A DNA stretch of 11,139 nt, from contig JALHTD010000239.1 in the NCBI GenBank assembly GCA_022865555.1, positions 1-11,139 on the forward strand, given 5' to 3'. A program made the position numbers and the translations under genes. Below, piece after piece: positions 1-5,482 of the stretch (positions are counted from its first letter, which is position 1; every line of letters begins with the position of its first letter). Source of the DNA: Thermoanaerobaculaceae bacterium. GTDB taxonomy: Bacteria; Acidobacteriota; Thermoanaerobaculia; Thermoanaerobaculales; Thermoanaerobaculaceae. The notes under the pieces were generated by a model. The model was given only the letters and a program-made list of their open reading frames with translations, was not told where the DNA came from and did not search any database.

Positions 1-114
1 AACCCGGCGATCGCCAGGCTCTACAAAGAGTTTCTGACCGACGGGCCATGCGGCCACACCGCGCATCACCTGCTCCACACGCACTACACTCCGCGCGGCA
101 AGTACATAGCGTAG
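1..114 (+). CDS. hydA: [FeFe]-hydrogenase, C-terminal end (partial, copy A)
   Basis: This is the last 37 codons of an open frame that enters from the left edge and ends at TAG 112-114. The residues match the end of the iron-hydrogenase small-subunit domain (Fe_hyd_SSU), with the family's NPxIxxLYKEF segment followed by GHTAHHLLHTHY and a short basic tail. The frame and sequence are the same as the end of the longer fragment at 10644-10994, which also carries the H-cluster motif, so the identity is inferred partly from that copy. The coding part differs from copy B at two bases: position 90 is silent (Thr) and position 107 changes Arg in copy B to Ile here. Whether the upstream gene is full length cannot be seen. 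A strong hairpin follows 19 bases after the stop. Confidence 0.8.
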   Translation, partial: NPAIARLYKEFLTDGPCGHTAHHLLHTHYTPRGKYIA

Positions 115-133
115 GTTGGGGGTCACGCTCTCC

Positions 134-169
134 CAAGGGGTCGAGCCGATGCGCTGGCTCGACCCCTTG
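134..169 (+). terminator. Strong hairpin after the [FeFe]-hydrogenase 3' end (terminator-like)
   Basis: Arm 134-147 (CAAGGGGTCGAGCC) is the exact complement of 156-169, giving a 14-bp GC-rich stem with an 8-base loop, 19 bases after the hydA stop. There is no U-tract after the stem, so it is not a textbook intrinsic terminator, but in GC-rich genomes such stems often end transcripts or protect the mRNA 3' end. The equivalent stem in copy B (11014-11049) keeps most pairs through G-U wobbles on the plus-strand RNA. Confidence 0.7.
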
Positions 170-181
170 CCAAGCCGTCTG

Positions 182-216
182 GAACGCCCTAGAATCCCTT
201 TGAGGATTGTGCGTTC
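182..216 (+). other. Second conserved hairpin downstream of hydA
   Basis: GAACGC (182-187) is complementary to GCGTTC (211-216). Inside it AATCC (193-197) pairs with GGATT (204-208), leaving a 6-base loop and a small internal bulge, and TTTC follows. A third small stem, GGATC 233-237 with GATCC 242-246, lies downstream. The single difference from copy B inside each of these two structures falls in the loop (198 and 239). This may be a second weak terminator or part of a structured RNA 3' end. It overlaps the Rex-like palindrome, so the two readings compete. Confidence 0.4.
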
Positions 217-224
217 TTTCACAA
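207..224. promoter_or_regulatory. Rex/CRP-type operator palindrome (copy A)
   Basis: TTGTGCGTTCTTTCACAA is an 18-base site with perfect TTGTG...CACAA ends. It matches the Rex operator pattern TTGTGAA-N4-TTCACAA at 12 of 14 defined positions, and also the CRP/FNR-superfamily pattern TGTGA-N6-TCACA with one mismatch. Rex represses fermentation and hydrogen-metabolism genes when NADH is low in many bacteria. The site is unchanged in copy B (11087-11104). It lies 163 bases before the methyltransferase start and no clear promoter is visible beside it, so its target is uncertain. Confidence 0.45.
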
Positions 225-387
225 GCCGGGGCGGATCGCTGGATCCTGGGGGGCTTTCTCGCGCCCCTCACGGCTTTTGCCGAGGCGTCGGCCGCGTTTG
301 ACGCCCGCAGCCCCGACAGGTACCTGCTGCGGCACGGGGTGCCCAGGACATGCGGCCTGGCGCGATCGCAGGCCGCGGAGAAGTACC

Positions 388-855
388 GTGAGCAGCCACC
401 CCAAGGTGGTCGAGAGCGCGCCGGTCGGCGAGATGACAGTGGCGTGGCAGCTGCTGGCGGCCGCCTGCGCGGTCGGCGCTCTTCTCACTGGCGACTTCAG
501 CTGGGCCTCGCTGTGCATCGCGGCGCCGTTCCTGCTCACGGGCGGCCTGCTGGCGCTGGCGGCGCTTTGGGCGCTAGGCTGGGAACAGAAGCTGGTTACG
601 CGGGGGCCCTACCGGTGGATCCGACAGCCCTACTTCCTGGGCATCCTGCTGATGCTGGCAGGGGCCATCATCATGATGCGCTCGCTGCCGGCGCTGATCC
701 TGTTCTACCCGGCGGTTTGGATCACGCTCGTGCGTGCCCGGCGCGAGGAGCACAACCTCGCGCAGTGCTTCGGCGACGCCTACCTGGTGTACCGGGCGCG
801 GGTGCCGTTCATCTTTCCCCTGCGTCCCCCCCTACGAGGTGCGCGCGAGCGCTGA
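388..855 (+). CDS. Isoprenylcysteine/phospholipid methyltransferase-like small membrane protein
   Basis: The 155-residue product looks like a bacterial member of the ICMT/PEMT group of integral-membrane, S-adenosylmethionine-dependent methyltransferases. Hydrophobic helices are seen at about 18-34, 40-62, 82-97 and 99-116. After them comes the family's C-terminal signature: GPYRWIRQP (73-81) and an REEHNL...FGDAY...Y block (119-135). The usual arginine-histidine-proline of the first motif reads Arg-Gln-Pro here, with Gln80 in place of His. The GTG at 388 is chosen because GGAG (377-380) sits 7 bases before it. An upstream ATG at 277 would add 37 Pro/Arg/Cys-rich residues that look non-coding. 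The methyl acceptor is unknown. The gene stands alone, convergent with the response regulator, and has no evident link to the hydrogenase operon. Confidence 0.75.
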   Translation: MSSHPKVVESAPVGEMTVAWQLLAAACAVGALLTGDFSWASLCIAAPFLLTGGLLALAALWALGWEQKLVTRGPYRWIRQPYFLGILLMLAGAIIMMRSLPALILFYPAVWITLVRARREEHNLAQCFGDAYLVYRARVPFIFPLRPPLRGARER

Positions 856-867
856 GTTGGCCAGAAA

Positions 868-910
868 CCTGAGGAAGGCGTGGCCCGCGCCCCCTAGCCT
901 TTCCTCCAGG
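868..910. terminator. Possible bidirectional terminator between convergent genes
   Basis: CCTGAGGAAGGC (868-879) pairs with GCCTTTCCTCCAGG (897-910) with two single-base bulges, around a 17-base GC-rich loop. It begins 13 bases after the methyltransferase stop and overlaps the last codons of the response regulator on the opposite strand, where a shared terminator would be expected. No strong U-tract is visible. Confidence 0.4.
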
Positions 911-1325
911 CCGCGGTGAGAACCTCCTGCACGCTCTTCAGAAGCCGGGCGGGATCAATGGGTTTGTCGAGGAACGCCTGGACCGGCACTCGCTCCCCCG
1001 CCTTAAACGTGCCGGCCGCGCTCTCCGGGTAGAAGAGCAGGCCGGTCCTCTCCTGGATGGCCGTTAGCATGATGATGGGCACGTTCTGAAAGTACGGCTC
1101 CCCACGCTGGCGTAGTTTCCAGATGTAGCCAAACCCCTCCGTGGAATCTGGCATCATGACGTCGAGCAGTATCAGGTCCGGCCTGTCGGCATCCGCCTTC
1201 GTCAGCCCCGATTCGGCGTCGTGTGCCACGACGACCGTGTAGCCGTTGTTTTCGAGGACCAGACGGAGGGCCTTGACGAGATCGACGTCGTCATCGACGA
1301 GGAGGATCTTCTCTCTCTTGGCCAT
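894..1325 (-). CDS. Single-domain response regulator (CheY-like receiver)
   Basis: The 143-residue product is a stand-alone receiver domain. The acidic pocket is Asp11-Asp12-Asp13, the phospho-acceptor is Asp55 in the LLDVMMPD block (53-60), the switch Thr is Thr88 and the conserved Lys-Pro pair is 121-122. All phosphorylation residues are therefore present. No DNA-binding or enzymatic output domain follows, so it probably acts by protein contact or in a phosphorelay. Between Thr88 and Lys121 the protein has a long loop (about 90-117) that lengthens the usual beta4-beta5 region by roughly 10-15 residues. The start ATG (complement of 1323-1325) gives a normal receiver N-terminus starting with KILLVDDD. 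The gene diverges from the hydrogenase operon across a 580-base gap. No histidine kinase is in the window, so the signal is unknown. Confidence 0.92.
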   Translation of the reverse strand: MAKREKILLVDDDVDLVKALRLVLENNGYTVVVAHDAESGLTKADADRPDLILLDVMMPDSTEGFGYIWKLRQRGEPYFQNVPIIMLTAIQERTGLLFYPESAAGTFKAGERVPVQAFLDKPIDPARLLKSVQEVLTAAWRKG

Positions 1326-1685
1326 GGTCGCACCCCACCTTCGCGGGCGCCGAGATCGAATAACCTCGCACTCAACCGCCAGACACGGAAGCCGCAGGCT
1401 CGGTTGTTACGCAACCTCGATCCTGGTGCACAAGCATTCGCCTCGGCAACACCGGCCGCGCCCTCTCGGCCCTGCGCCTAATGTAAAAGAATGTTATCAC
1501 AATCACCCGCGCCGGCTGCCATCGGCGAGGCCATCAGGCCTTGGCGGTCCTCGGATCCGCCGGTTTCGAGGCCGAATACTGCGCTGGTCACCCCGGGGAA
1601 GACCCTATGGAGCACGTCTCAACGGGGGGCAGTACGAGGAGAACGAAGCACCTCACGGGAGGATCATCCGAGCGCAAGTACCCTG

Positions 1686-1714
1686 TTGACACTTTCACAA
1701 GCGGGGTTCATATT
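1686..1714 (+). promoter_or_regulatory. Sigma70-like promoter for the hydrogenase operon
   Basis: The -35 box TTGACA (1686-1691) is a perfect consensus. It is followed, after 17 bases, by CATATT (1709-1714), which matches TATAAT at 4 of 6 positions. The predicted start is near 1721, giving a leader of about 185 bases before the HdrA ATG. It is the best promoter-like sequence I see upstream of the operon. Confidence 0.6.
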
Positions 1715-1719
1715 CACAG
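1692..1719. promoter_or_regulatory. TTCACA repeats inside the operon promoter (possible Rex/CRP-family site)
   Basis: TTCACAA (1694-1700) lies in the promoter spacer and TTCACAG (1713-1719) overlaps the -10 end, 19 bases apart in direct orientation. The 15 bases 1692-1706 (CTTTCACAAGCGGGG) match 216-231 next to the palindrome in the terminal repeat, apart from one missing C. The left half of a Rex site is poor here (4 of 7), so this is a half-site match only. Confidence 0.35.
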
Positions 1720-1721
1720 TA

Positions 1722-1736
1722 GCTACGCTTCGTAGC
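1722..1736 (+). other. Hairpin at the predicted 5' end of the operon mRNA
   Basis: GCTACG (1722-1727) pairs perfectly with CGTAGC (1731-1736) around a CTT loop. It would lie at the very 5' end of a transcript starting near 1721, a position where stems can protect mRNA from 5' decay. Confidence 0.35.
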
Positions 1737-1905
1737 AGCTCCGCGACCTGGAGGGGTACACGAGCGCGAGGAGGCACGAGAGGCGGTGGAGAGCCGGCGG
1801 GCGCGCAAGCCGCTCGAGGCTCATGTTCGGCTGCGGTGGGGCGACCGGTGCCGCGCTCGTCTCAACGGTCCCTACCGCGCGTAGCGGCCTCGAGGAGGGA
1901 CTGCC

Positions 1906-3936
1906 ATGGTGGAGACTCCCGGAAGTTGCTCAGGAAGTGGCAACGAACATGAGAACGGCGCCCGCATCGGGGTGTTCATCTGTCACTGCGGCGGGAACAT
2001 CTCGGACGTTGTCGATGTCAAGAGGGTGGCCGACGAGATCGGCAAGCTCCGGGGCGTGGTGCTCTCAACGACCCAGATGTTCCTGTGCTCCGACCCTGGT
2101 CAGGGGCTGATCGAGCAGAAGATCAAGGAGTTGGGGCTGAACCGCGTGATTGTTGCCGCGTGTTCGCCAACCCTCCACCAGCTCACGTTCAGGCGCACGG
2201 TTGCCCGCGCGGGCCTCAACCAGTTCCTGTTCGAGCACGTCAACGTGCGGGAGCAGGTGTCGTGGGTCACCGAGGACGCAGAGGCGGCTACCCAGAAGGC
2301 GACGCGCCTCATCCGGGCGGCTGTCGACCGAGTGAAGCACCTTATTCCACTCGACAAGCGCCGCATATCTATCCATCCCGCAGCCCTCGTAATCGGTGGT
2401 GGAATCGCCGGCCTCGTGGCGGCGCGCGACCTCGCCCAGCGAGGGATGAAGGTCACGCTCGTCGAGAAGCAGCCTTTCCTCGGGGGGCGCGTGGCCCAGC
2501 TCCACACGCTCTTCCCCACCGGTGAAGATGCCCGAGACGCGCTCAAAAGGGTGATCGAGGAGGTCGTCAGTCATGAACTTGTGAATGTGATCACAAATGC
2601 TCAGATCCTCGACTCCGAGGGCGTCGTGGGGGACTTCCGGACCCGCATTCGCATCGAGCCTCGTGGTGCCAACTCGCAACTGAGGCAGCGCGCCAGTGCG
2701 GTCGCGGCATGTCCGGAGCAAACCATCAACGAGTTTGACTACGGTCTCTCCCAGCGCAAGGCCATCTACATGGCGTACCCCGGTTGTTACCCACCGATTC
2801 CGGCGATCGACTGGAATGTCTGCACGAAGTGCGGCAAGTGCCTGTGGGCGGTGGGAGGCAGAGGCATCAATCTGGCTGAGCAACCGCGCGAAATGGTTCT
2901 CCACAGCGGCATCATCGTGCTGGCGACAGGCTTCGACCCGTACGAGCCGCTCTACGGTGAGTACGGCTACGGCATCTTCCCCAGGGTGATAACGCTGCAG
3001 CAACTGATCCGTCTGCTCGATCCTCTGGGCCCAACCGGGGGCAGGCTCCCCCGCAACGACGGCGAGCCGACCCGCATCGCCTTCATCCACTGCGTCGGTG
3101 CACGGCAAATCGAGGGAGTCAACCAACGCCAACCCGATGGAAAGGTCAAGGACTACTGCGCCCGCACCTGCTGCACGGGTGCCTTGCACGCAGCACTGGA
3201 GATCAGGCGCCGGCACCCGGAGGTGATGATCACCGATTTCTACCAGGACATTCGCACCTACGGTCGAGGTCACGAAACGTACTACGAGCAGGCGTCCGAG
3301 GCCGGGATCCTCTTTGTCCGATACGATCCGCGCCACCCGCCCAGAGTGGAGGGCAATCCCAAGGGCGACTCACCACTCCTCGTGAGAACCAGCGACCTCC
3401 TGACTGGAGGCCTGGACGTGGAGATGCCGGCTGATCTCGTGGTCCTCGCCACCGGGGTGGTGCCGCATGACATCAGTGAACTGGTCGGCATGTACCACTG
3501 CGCCGTTGGTTCCGACAGTTTCCTCCTCGAGGTCCACCCCAAGCTGCGACCCGTCGAGCTAGCGGTGGCGGGTGTTTTTCTCGCCGGCTCCTGCCAGGGT
3601 CCGATGGACGTCACAGAGGCCTGCGCCGCGGCTTCCGCCGCTGCCTCGAAATCCGCGGCACTCATCGCCCAGGCCCAAGTGGAAATGGATCCCTTCATCG
3701 CCAAGGTCGACGAAGAGCTGTGCACCGGCTGTCAGACGTGCCTGACGGTCTGCCCGTACGATGCGATCACACGTGACGAGACGCGCGGGATTGCGGTGGT
3801 CAGCGAGGCGCGATGCACAGGGTGCGGCACCTGCGCTGCCACCTGCCCGAGCAACGCGATCCAGCAGTTCGGCTTCAACGACGCGCAGGTCCTTGCCGAA
3901 GTGAAGGCGCTGCTACAAGGGGCTGCCCTCGGGTAG
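1906..3936 (+). CDS. hdrA: HdrA-family flavin/iron-sulfur subunit, full length
   Basis: The 676-residue product has the full HdrA architecture. An N-terminal cluster domain holds CHCGGN (26-31), Cys61 and Cys86. A FAD-binding thioredoxin-reductase-like domain starts at GGGIAG (164-169). An inserted ferredoxin-like segment lies at about 260-325, a Cys418-x3-Cys422-Cys423 motif follows, and two C-terminal [4Fe-4S] motifs end the protein (Cys606/609/612/616 and Cys637/640/643/647). In known Hdr-Mvh complexes HdrA carries the bifurcating FAD and passes electrons from MvhD to ferredoxin and HdrC/B. Two features are unusual. The CxxC motif after the FAD site is replaced by PTGEDARD (204-211). In the inserted ferredoxin the first three cysteines of motif 1 and the last of motif 2 are missing, while Cys269, 306, 309 and 312 remain. 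AGGAGG (1893-1898) lies 7 bases before the ATG. It is the first gene of the operon. With the next gene it covers the domain content of QmoB. Confidence 0.93.
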   Translation: MVETPGSCSGSGNEHENGARIGVFICHCGGNISDVVDVKRVADEIGKLRGVVLSTTQMFLCSDPGQGLIEQKIKELGLNRVIVAACSPTLHQLTFRRTVARAGLNQFLFEHVNVREQVSWVTEDAEAATQKATRLIRAAVDRVKHLIPLDKRRISIHPAALVIGGGIAGLVAARDLAQRGMKVTLVEKQPFLGGRVAQLHTLFPTGEDARDALKRVIEEVVSHELVNVITNAQILDSEGVVGDFRTRIRIEPRGANSQLRQRASAVAACPEQTINEFDYGLSQRKAIYMAYPGCYPPIPAIDWNVCTKCGKCLWAVGGRGINLAEQPREMVLHSGIIVLATGFDPYEPLYGEYGYGIFPRVITLQQLIRLLDPLGPTGGRLPRNDGEPTRIAFIHCVGARQIEGVNQRQPDGKVKDYCARTCCTGALHAALEIRRRHPEVMITDFYQDIRTYGRGHETYYEQASEAGILFVRYDPRHPPRVEGNPKGDSPLLVRTSDLLTGGLDVEMPADLVVLATGVVPHDISELVGMYHCAVGSDSFLLEVHPKLRPVELAVAGVFLAGSCQGPMDVTEACAAASAAASKSAALIAQAQVEMDPFIAKVDEELCTGCQTCLTVCPYDAITRDETRGIAVVSEARCTGCGTCAATCPSNAIQQFGFNDAQVLAEVKALLQGAALG

Positions 3937-3963
3937 TCCGCCCGGGCTGCAAAGGAGCTCGAC

Positions 3964-4470
3964 ATGGCAGAAGCACACATCGTGCAGCAGGGAGCAACGC
4001 CGGCGGCCGCAGGGTGGGAGCCTCGCATCATTGCCTTCCTCTGTTACTGGTGCTCTTACACAGGTGCCGACGCCGCCGGTACGGCACGCCTCAAGTATCC
4101 CCCGAACGTGGACATCATCCGTGTGATGTGCTCTGGCCGCATCGATCCCGAGCTCATCACCACCGCGTTTGCTCACGGCGCCGACGGCGTCATGGTGTGC
4201 GGCTGCCACATCGGCGATTGCCACTACATCTCCGGCAACCACAAGACCATGGCGCGGATGCCGCTGCTCAAGCGCACCCTGGTCGATCTCGGGATCGAGC
4301 CAGACCGGTTTGTCCACGAGTGGGTGAGCGCGGCGGAGGGCGAGAAGTTCGCCCGCCTGGTGAGAGAGGTCACCGAAAGGGTGCGCCGTCTCGGTCCGCT
4401 TGGCTGGCCGCAGCGGATGCGTGAGCGCGGTGTCGGTTGCGGCATGAGCCTCGAGCCGTGGGGAGCCTGA
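3964..4470 (+). CDS. mvhD: MvhD-like [2Fe-2S] electron-transfer subunit
   Basis: The 168-residue product belongs to the MvhD family (F420-non-reducing hydrogenase iron-sulfur subunit D), the adaptor that carries electrons from the [NiFe] hydrogenase to HdrA. Its family cysteines are in place: Cys27-x2-Cys30, Cys56 in an MCSGR block, and Cys79/Cys81/Cys86 in CGCHIGDC. It is somewhat longer than usual, with about 20 extra residues at each end and an additional C-terminal Cys161 of unknown role. AAGGAG lies about 6 bases before the ATG, and the gene starts 27 bases after hdrA. In QmoB this domain is fused to the C-terminus of the HdrA unit. Here it is a separate gene directly behind hdrA. Confidence 0.93.
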   Translation: MAEAHIVQQGATPAAAGWEPRIIAFLCYWCSYTGADAAGTARLKYPPNVDIIRVMCSGRIDPELITTAFAHGADGVMVCGCHIGDCHYISGNHKTMARMPLLKRTLVDLGIEPDRFVHEWVSAAEGEKFARLVREVTERVRRLGPLGWPQRMRERGVGCGMSLEPWGA

Positions 4471-4472
4471 CC

Positions 4473-5462
4473 ATGAGTGAGAAAACCGACAAGGCAGGAG
4501 GAAACGGCAAGCTCAAGATCGGCATGTACTGGGCCGCGAGCTGTGGCGGGTGCGACATCTCTCTGCTTGAGATCGGTCCTCACATCCTCGAGCTCATCGA
4601 GGTTGCCGACGTTGTCCTGTGGCCCTGTGCGGCCGACTTCAAGTACCAGGACGTCGTTAACTACCCCGATCAGTTCATCGATGTCTGTTTCTTCAACGGT
4701 GGGGTGCGCAACTCGGAGCAGGAAGAAATCGCCCGGCTCCTACGGCGCAAGAGCAAGACCCTGATCGCCTACGGTGCGTGCGCCACCGACGGCGGCATCC
4801 CGGCCCTCGCCAACACCAAGACCGTTGAGGGCATCTTCGCCGCCTCCTATCATGACTGCCCCTCCCTCGACAACCCGGCTCACGTCGAGCCCCAACCGAT
4901 CACCCAAAGCGAGTATGGGGAGCTTGAGATCCCGCGGTTCTACCCCCAGGTACTCAGGCTCTCGGATGTGGTGGAGGTCGACTACCAGATCCCCGGTTGT
5001 CCGCCCCAGGCCGAGCGGGTGTGGGAGGCGATCCTGGCGTTGGTGGGTGGCCAGTTGCCGGCCCGCAACAGCGCGGTCAAGGTCGCCTGCTTCGACAAGT
5101 CGGTGTGCGACGAGTGCCCTCGTGAGAAGCGCAAGGTGAAGATCAAGGAGTTCAAGCGCCCCCACGAAGCGATGGCGGAAGCGGAGTGGTGTCTGTTGGA
5201 GCAGGGCTTCATCTGCATGGGCCCGGCGACCCGGAGCGGCTGCGGCGCGCTGTGCGTGAAGGCCAACCTGCCGTGCCGAGGCTGCTACGGACCCTCGGGT
5301 GAGGCGCAGGACCAGGGCGCGGCAATGATTGGCGCGCTCGGCTCGATTCTCGATGCCAGCACCGAGGAACGCGCGCGGGAGATGATCGACCACATCGTCG
5401 ATCCGGTCGGCACGTTCTACCGCTTCACCATGGCATCGAGCGATCTCAAGGGACGCAGGTAG
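4473..5462 (+). CDS. mvhG: [NiFe]-hydrogenase small subunit, group 3 (MvhG-like)
   Basis: The 329-residue product is the electron-transfer subunit of a cytoplasmic group 3 [NiFe] hydrogenase. The proximal cluster ligands are Cys24-x2-Cys27 (SCGGCD), Cys103 (GACA) and Cys176 (PGCPP), and further cysteines in the C-terminal half (CDEC, and two CxxxC/CxxC groups near 250-275) can bind two more [4Fe-4S] clusters. There is no twin-arginine signal peptide, so the enzyme should stay in the cytoplasm, as expected for MvhG. The ATG at 4473 is preferred over an in-frame ATG at 4437 because GGGGAG lies 7 bases before it and the longer form would overlap mvhD. The two genes are separated by only 2 bases, suggesting translational coupling. 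Confidence 0.93.
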   Translation: MSEKTDKAGGNGKLKIGMYWAASCGGCDISLLEIGPHILELIEVADVVLWPCAADFKYQDVVNYPDQFIDVCFFNGGVRNSEQEEIARLLRRKSKTLIAYGACATDGGIPALANTKTVEGIFAASYHDCPSLDNPAHVEPQPITQSEYGELEIPRFYPQVLRLSDVVEVDYQIPGCPPQAERVWEAILALVGGQLPARNSAVKVACFDKSVCDECPREKRKVKIKEFKRPHEAMAEAEWCLLEQGFICMGPATRSGCGALCVKANLPCRGCYGPSGEAQDQGAAMIGALGSILDASTEERAREMIDHIVDPVGTFYRFTMASSDLKGRR

Positions 5463-5482
5463 CGGCGCAGCGGGGTGAGCGT

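Larger units (their letters stand above)
1..259. repeat. Direct repeat, copy A (partner at 10881-11139)
   Basis: Bases 1-259 align with 10881-11139 at a constant offset of 10880, with 12 substitutions and one 1-base indel, about 95 % identity. The first 89 bases are identical. The repeat covers the [FeFe]-hydrogenase 3' end and about 145 bases of downstream non-coding DNA. Homology begins at the first base and ends at the last base of the window, so the true repeat is longer and its borders lie outside. Confidence 0.95.
1326..1905. other. 580-base non-coding region between response regulator and hydrogenase operon
   Basis: No open frame here has both a plausible start and protein-like composition that I recognise. 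What can be seen is a small inverted repeat (1402-1416, GGTTG-N5-CAACC), an AT-richer patch at 1479-1502 that could hold part of a promoter, the sigma70-like promoter at 1686-1714, a leader hairpin at 1722-1736, and an 11-base repeat CGTCTCAACGG at 1614-1624 and 1857-1867. A frame ending at TAG 1882-1884 reads as a charged Arg/Glu-rich peptide, but it lacks a convincing start. Confidence 0.6.

Noticed and set aside
207..872. Long open frame overlapping the methyltransferase gene
   Set aside because: Its product is Ala/Gly/Arg-rich with no recognisable domain, while the overlapping frame from 388 gives clear membrane segments and a family signature. It is a GC-driven shadow.
1402..1416. GGTTG-N5-CAACC inverted repeat upstream of the response regulator
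   Set aside because: A 5-bp stem is expected by chance in a region this size, and nothing links it to a promoter.
1485..1502. TCACAA at 1497-1502 as another Rex site
   Set aside because: The matching left half at the required spacing agrees at only 2 of 6 positions.
1541..1735. Frame reading roughly like the start of a receiver domain in the 580-base gap
   Set aside because: The resemblance covers only a few residues, with no acidic pocket or acceptor Asp and no ribosome site.
1723..1884. Possible small charged peptide (Arg/Glu-rich) ending at TAG 1882-1884 in the operon leader
   Set aside because: There is no ATG, only a weak internal GTG without a ribosome site, and no recognisable sequence. 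Composition alone is not enough.
2640..2710. Frameshift or sequencing error explaining the lost cysteines in the long HdrA
   Set aside because: The other frames do not restore a CxxCxxC series, and two compensating shifts plus a separate Cys-to-Val change would be needed. The loss matches one cluster exactly.
2065..3336. 423-codon antisense open frame inside hdrA
   Set aside because: The sense frame has all HdrA motifs. The antisense product shows no domain, which is typical for GC-rich genes.
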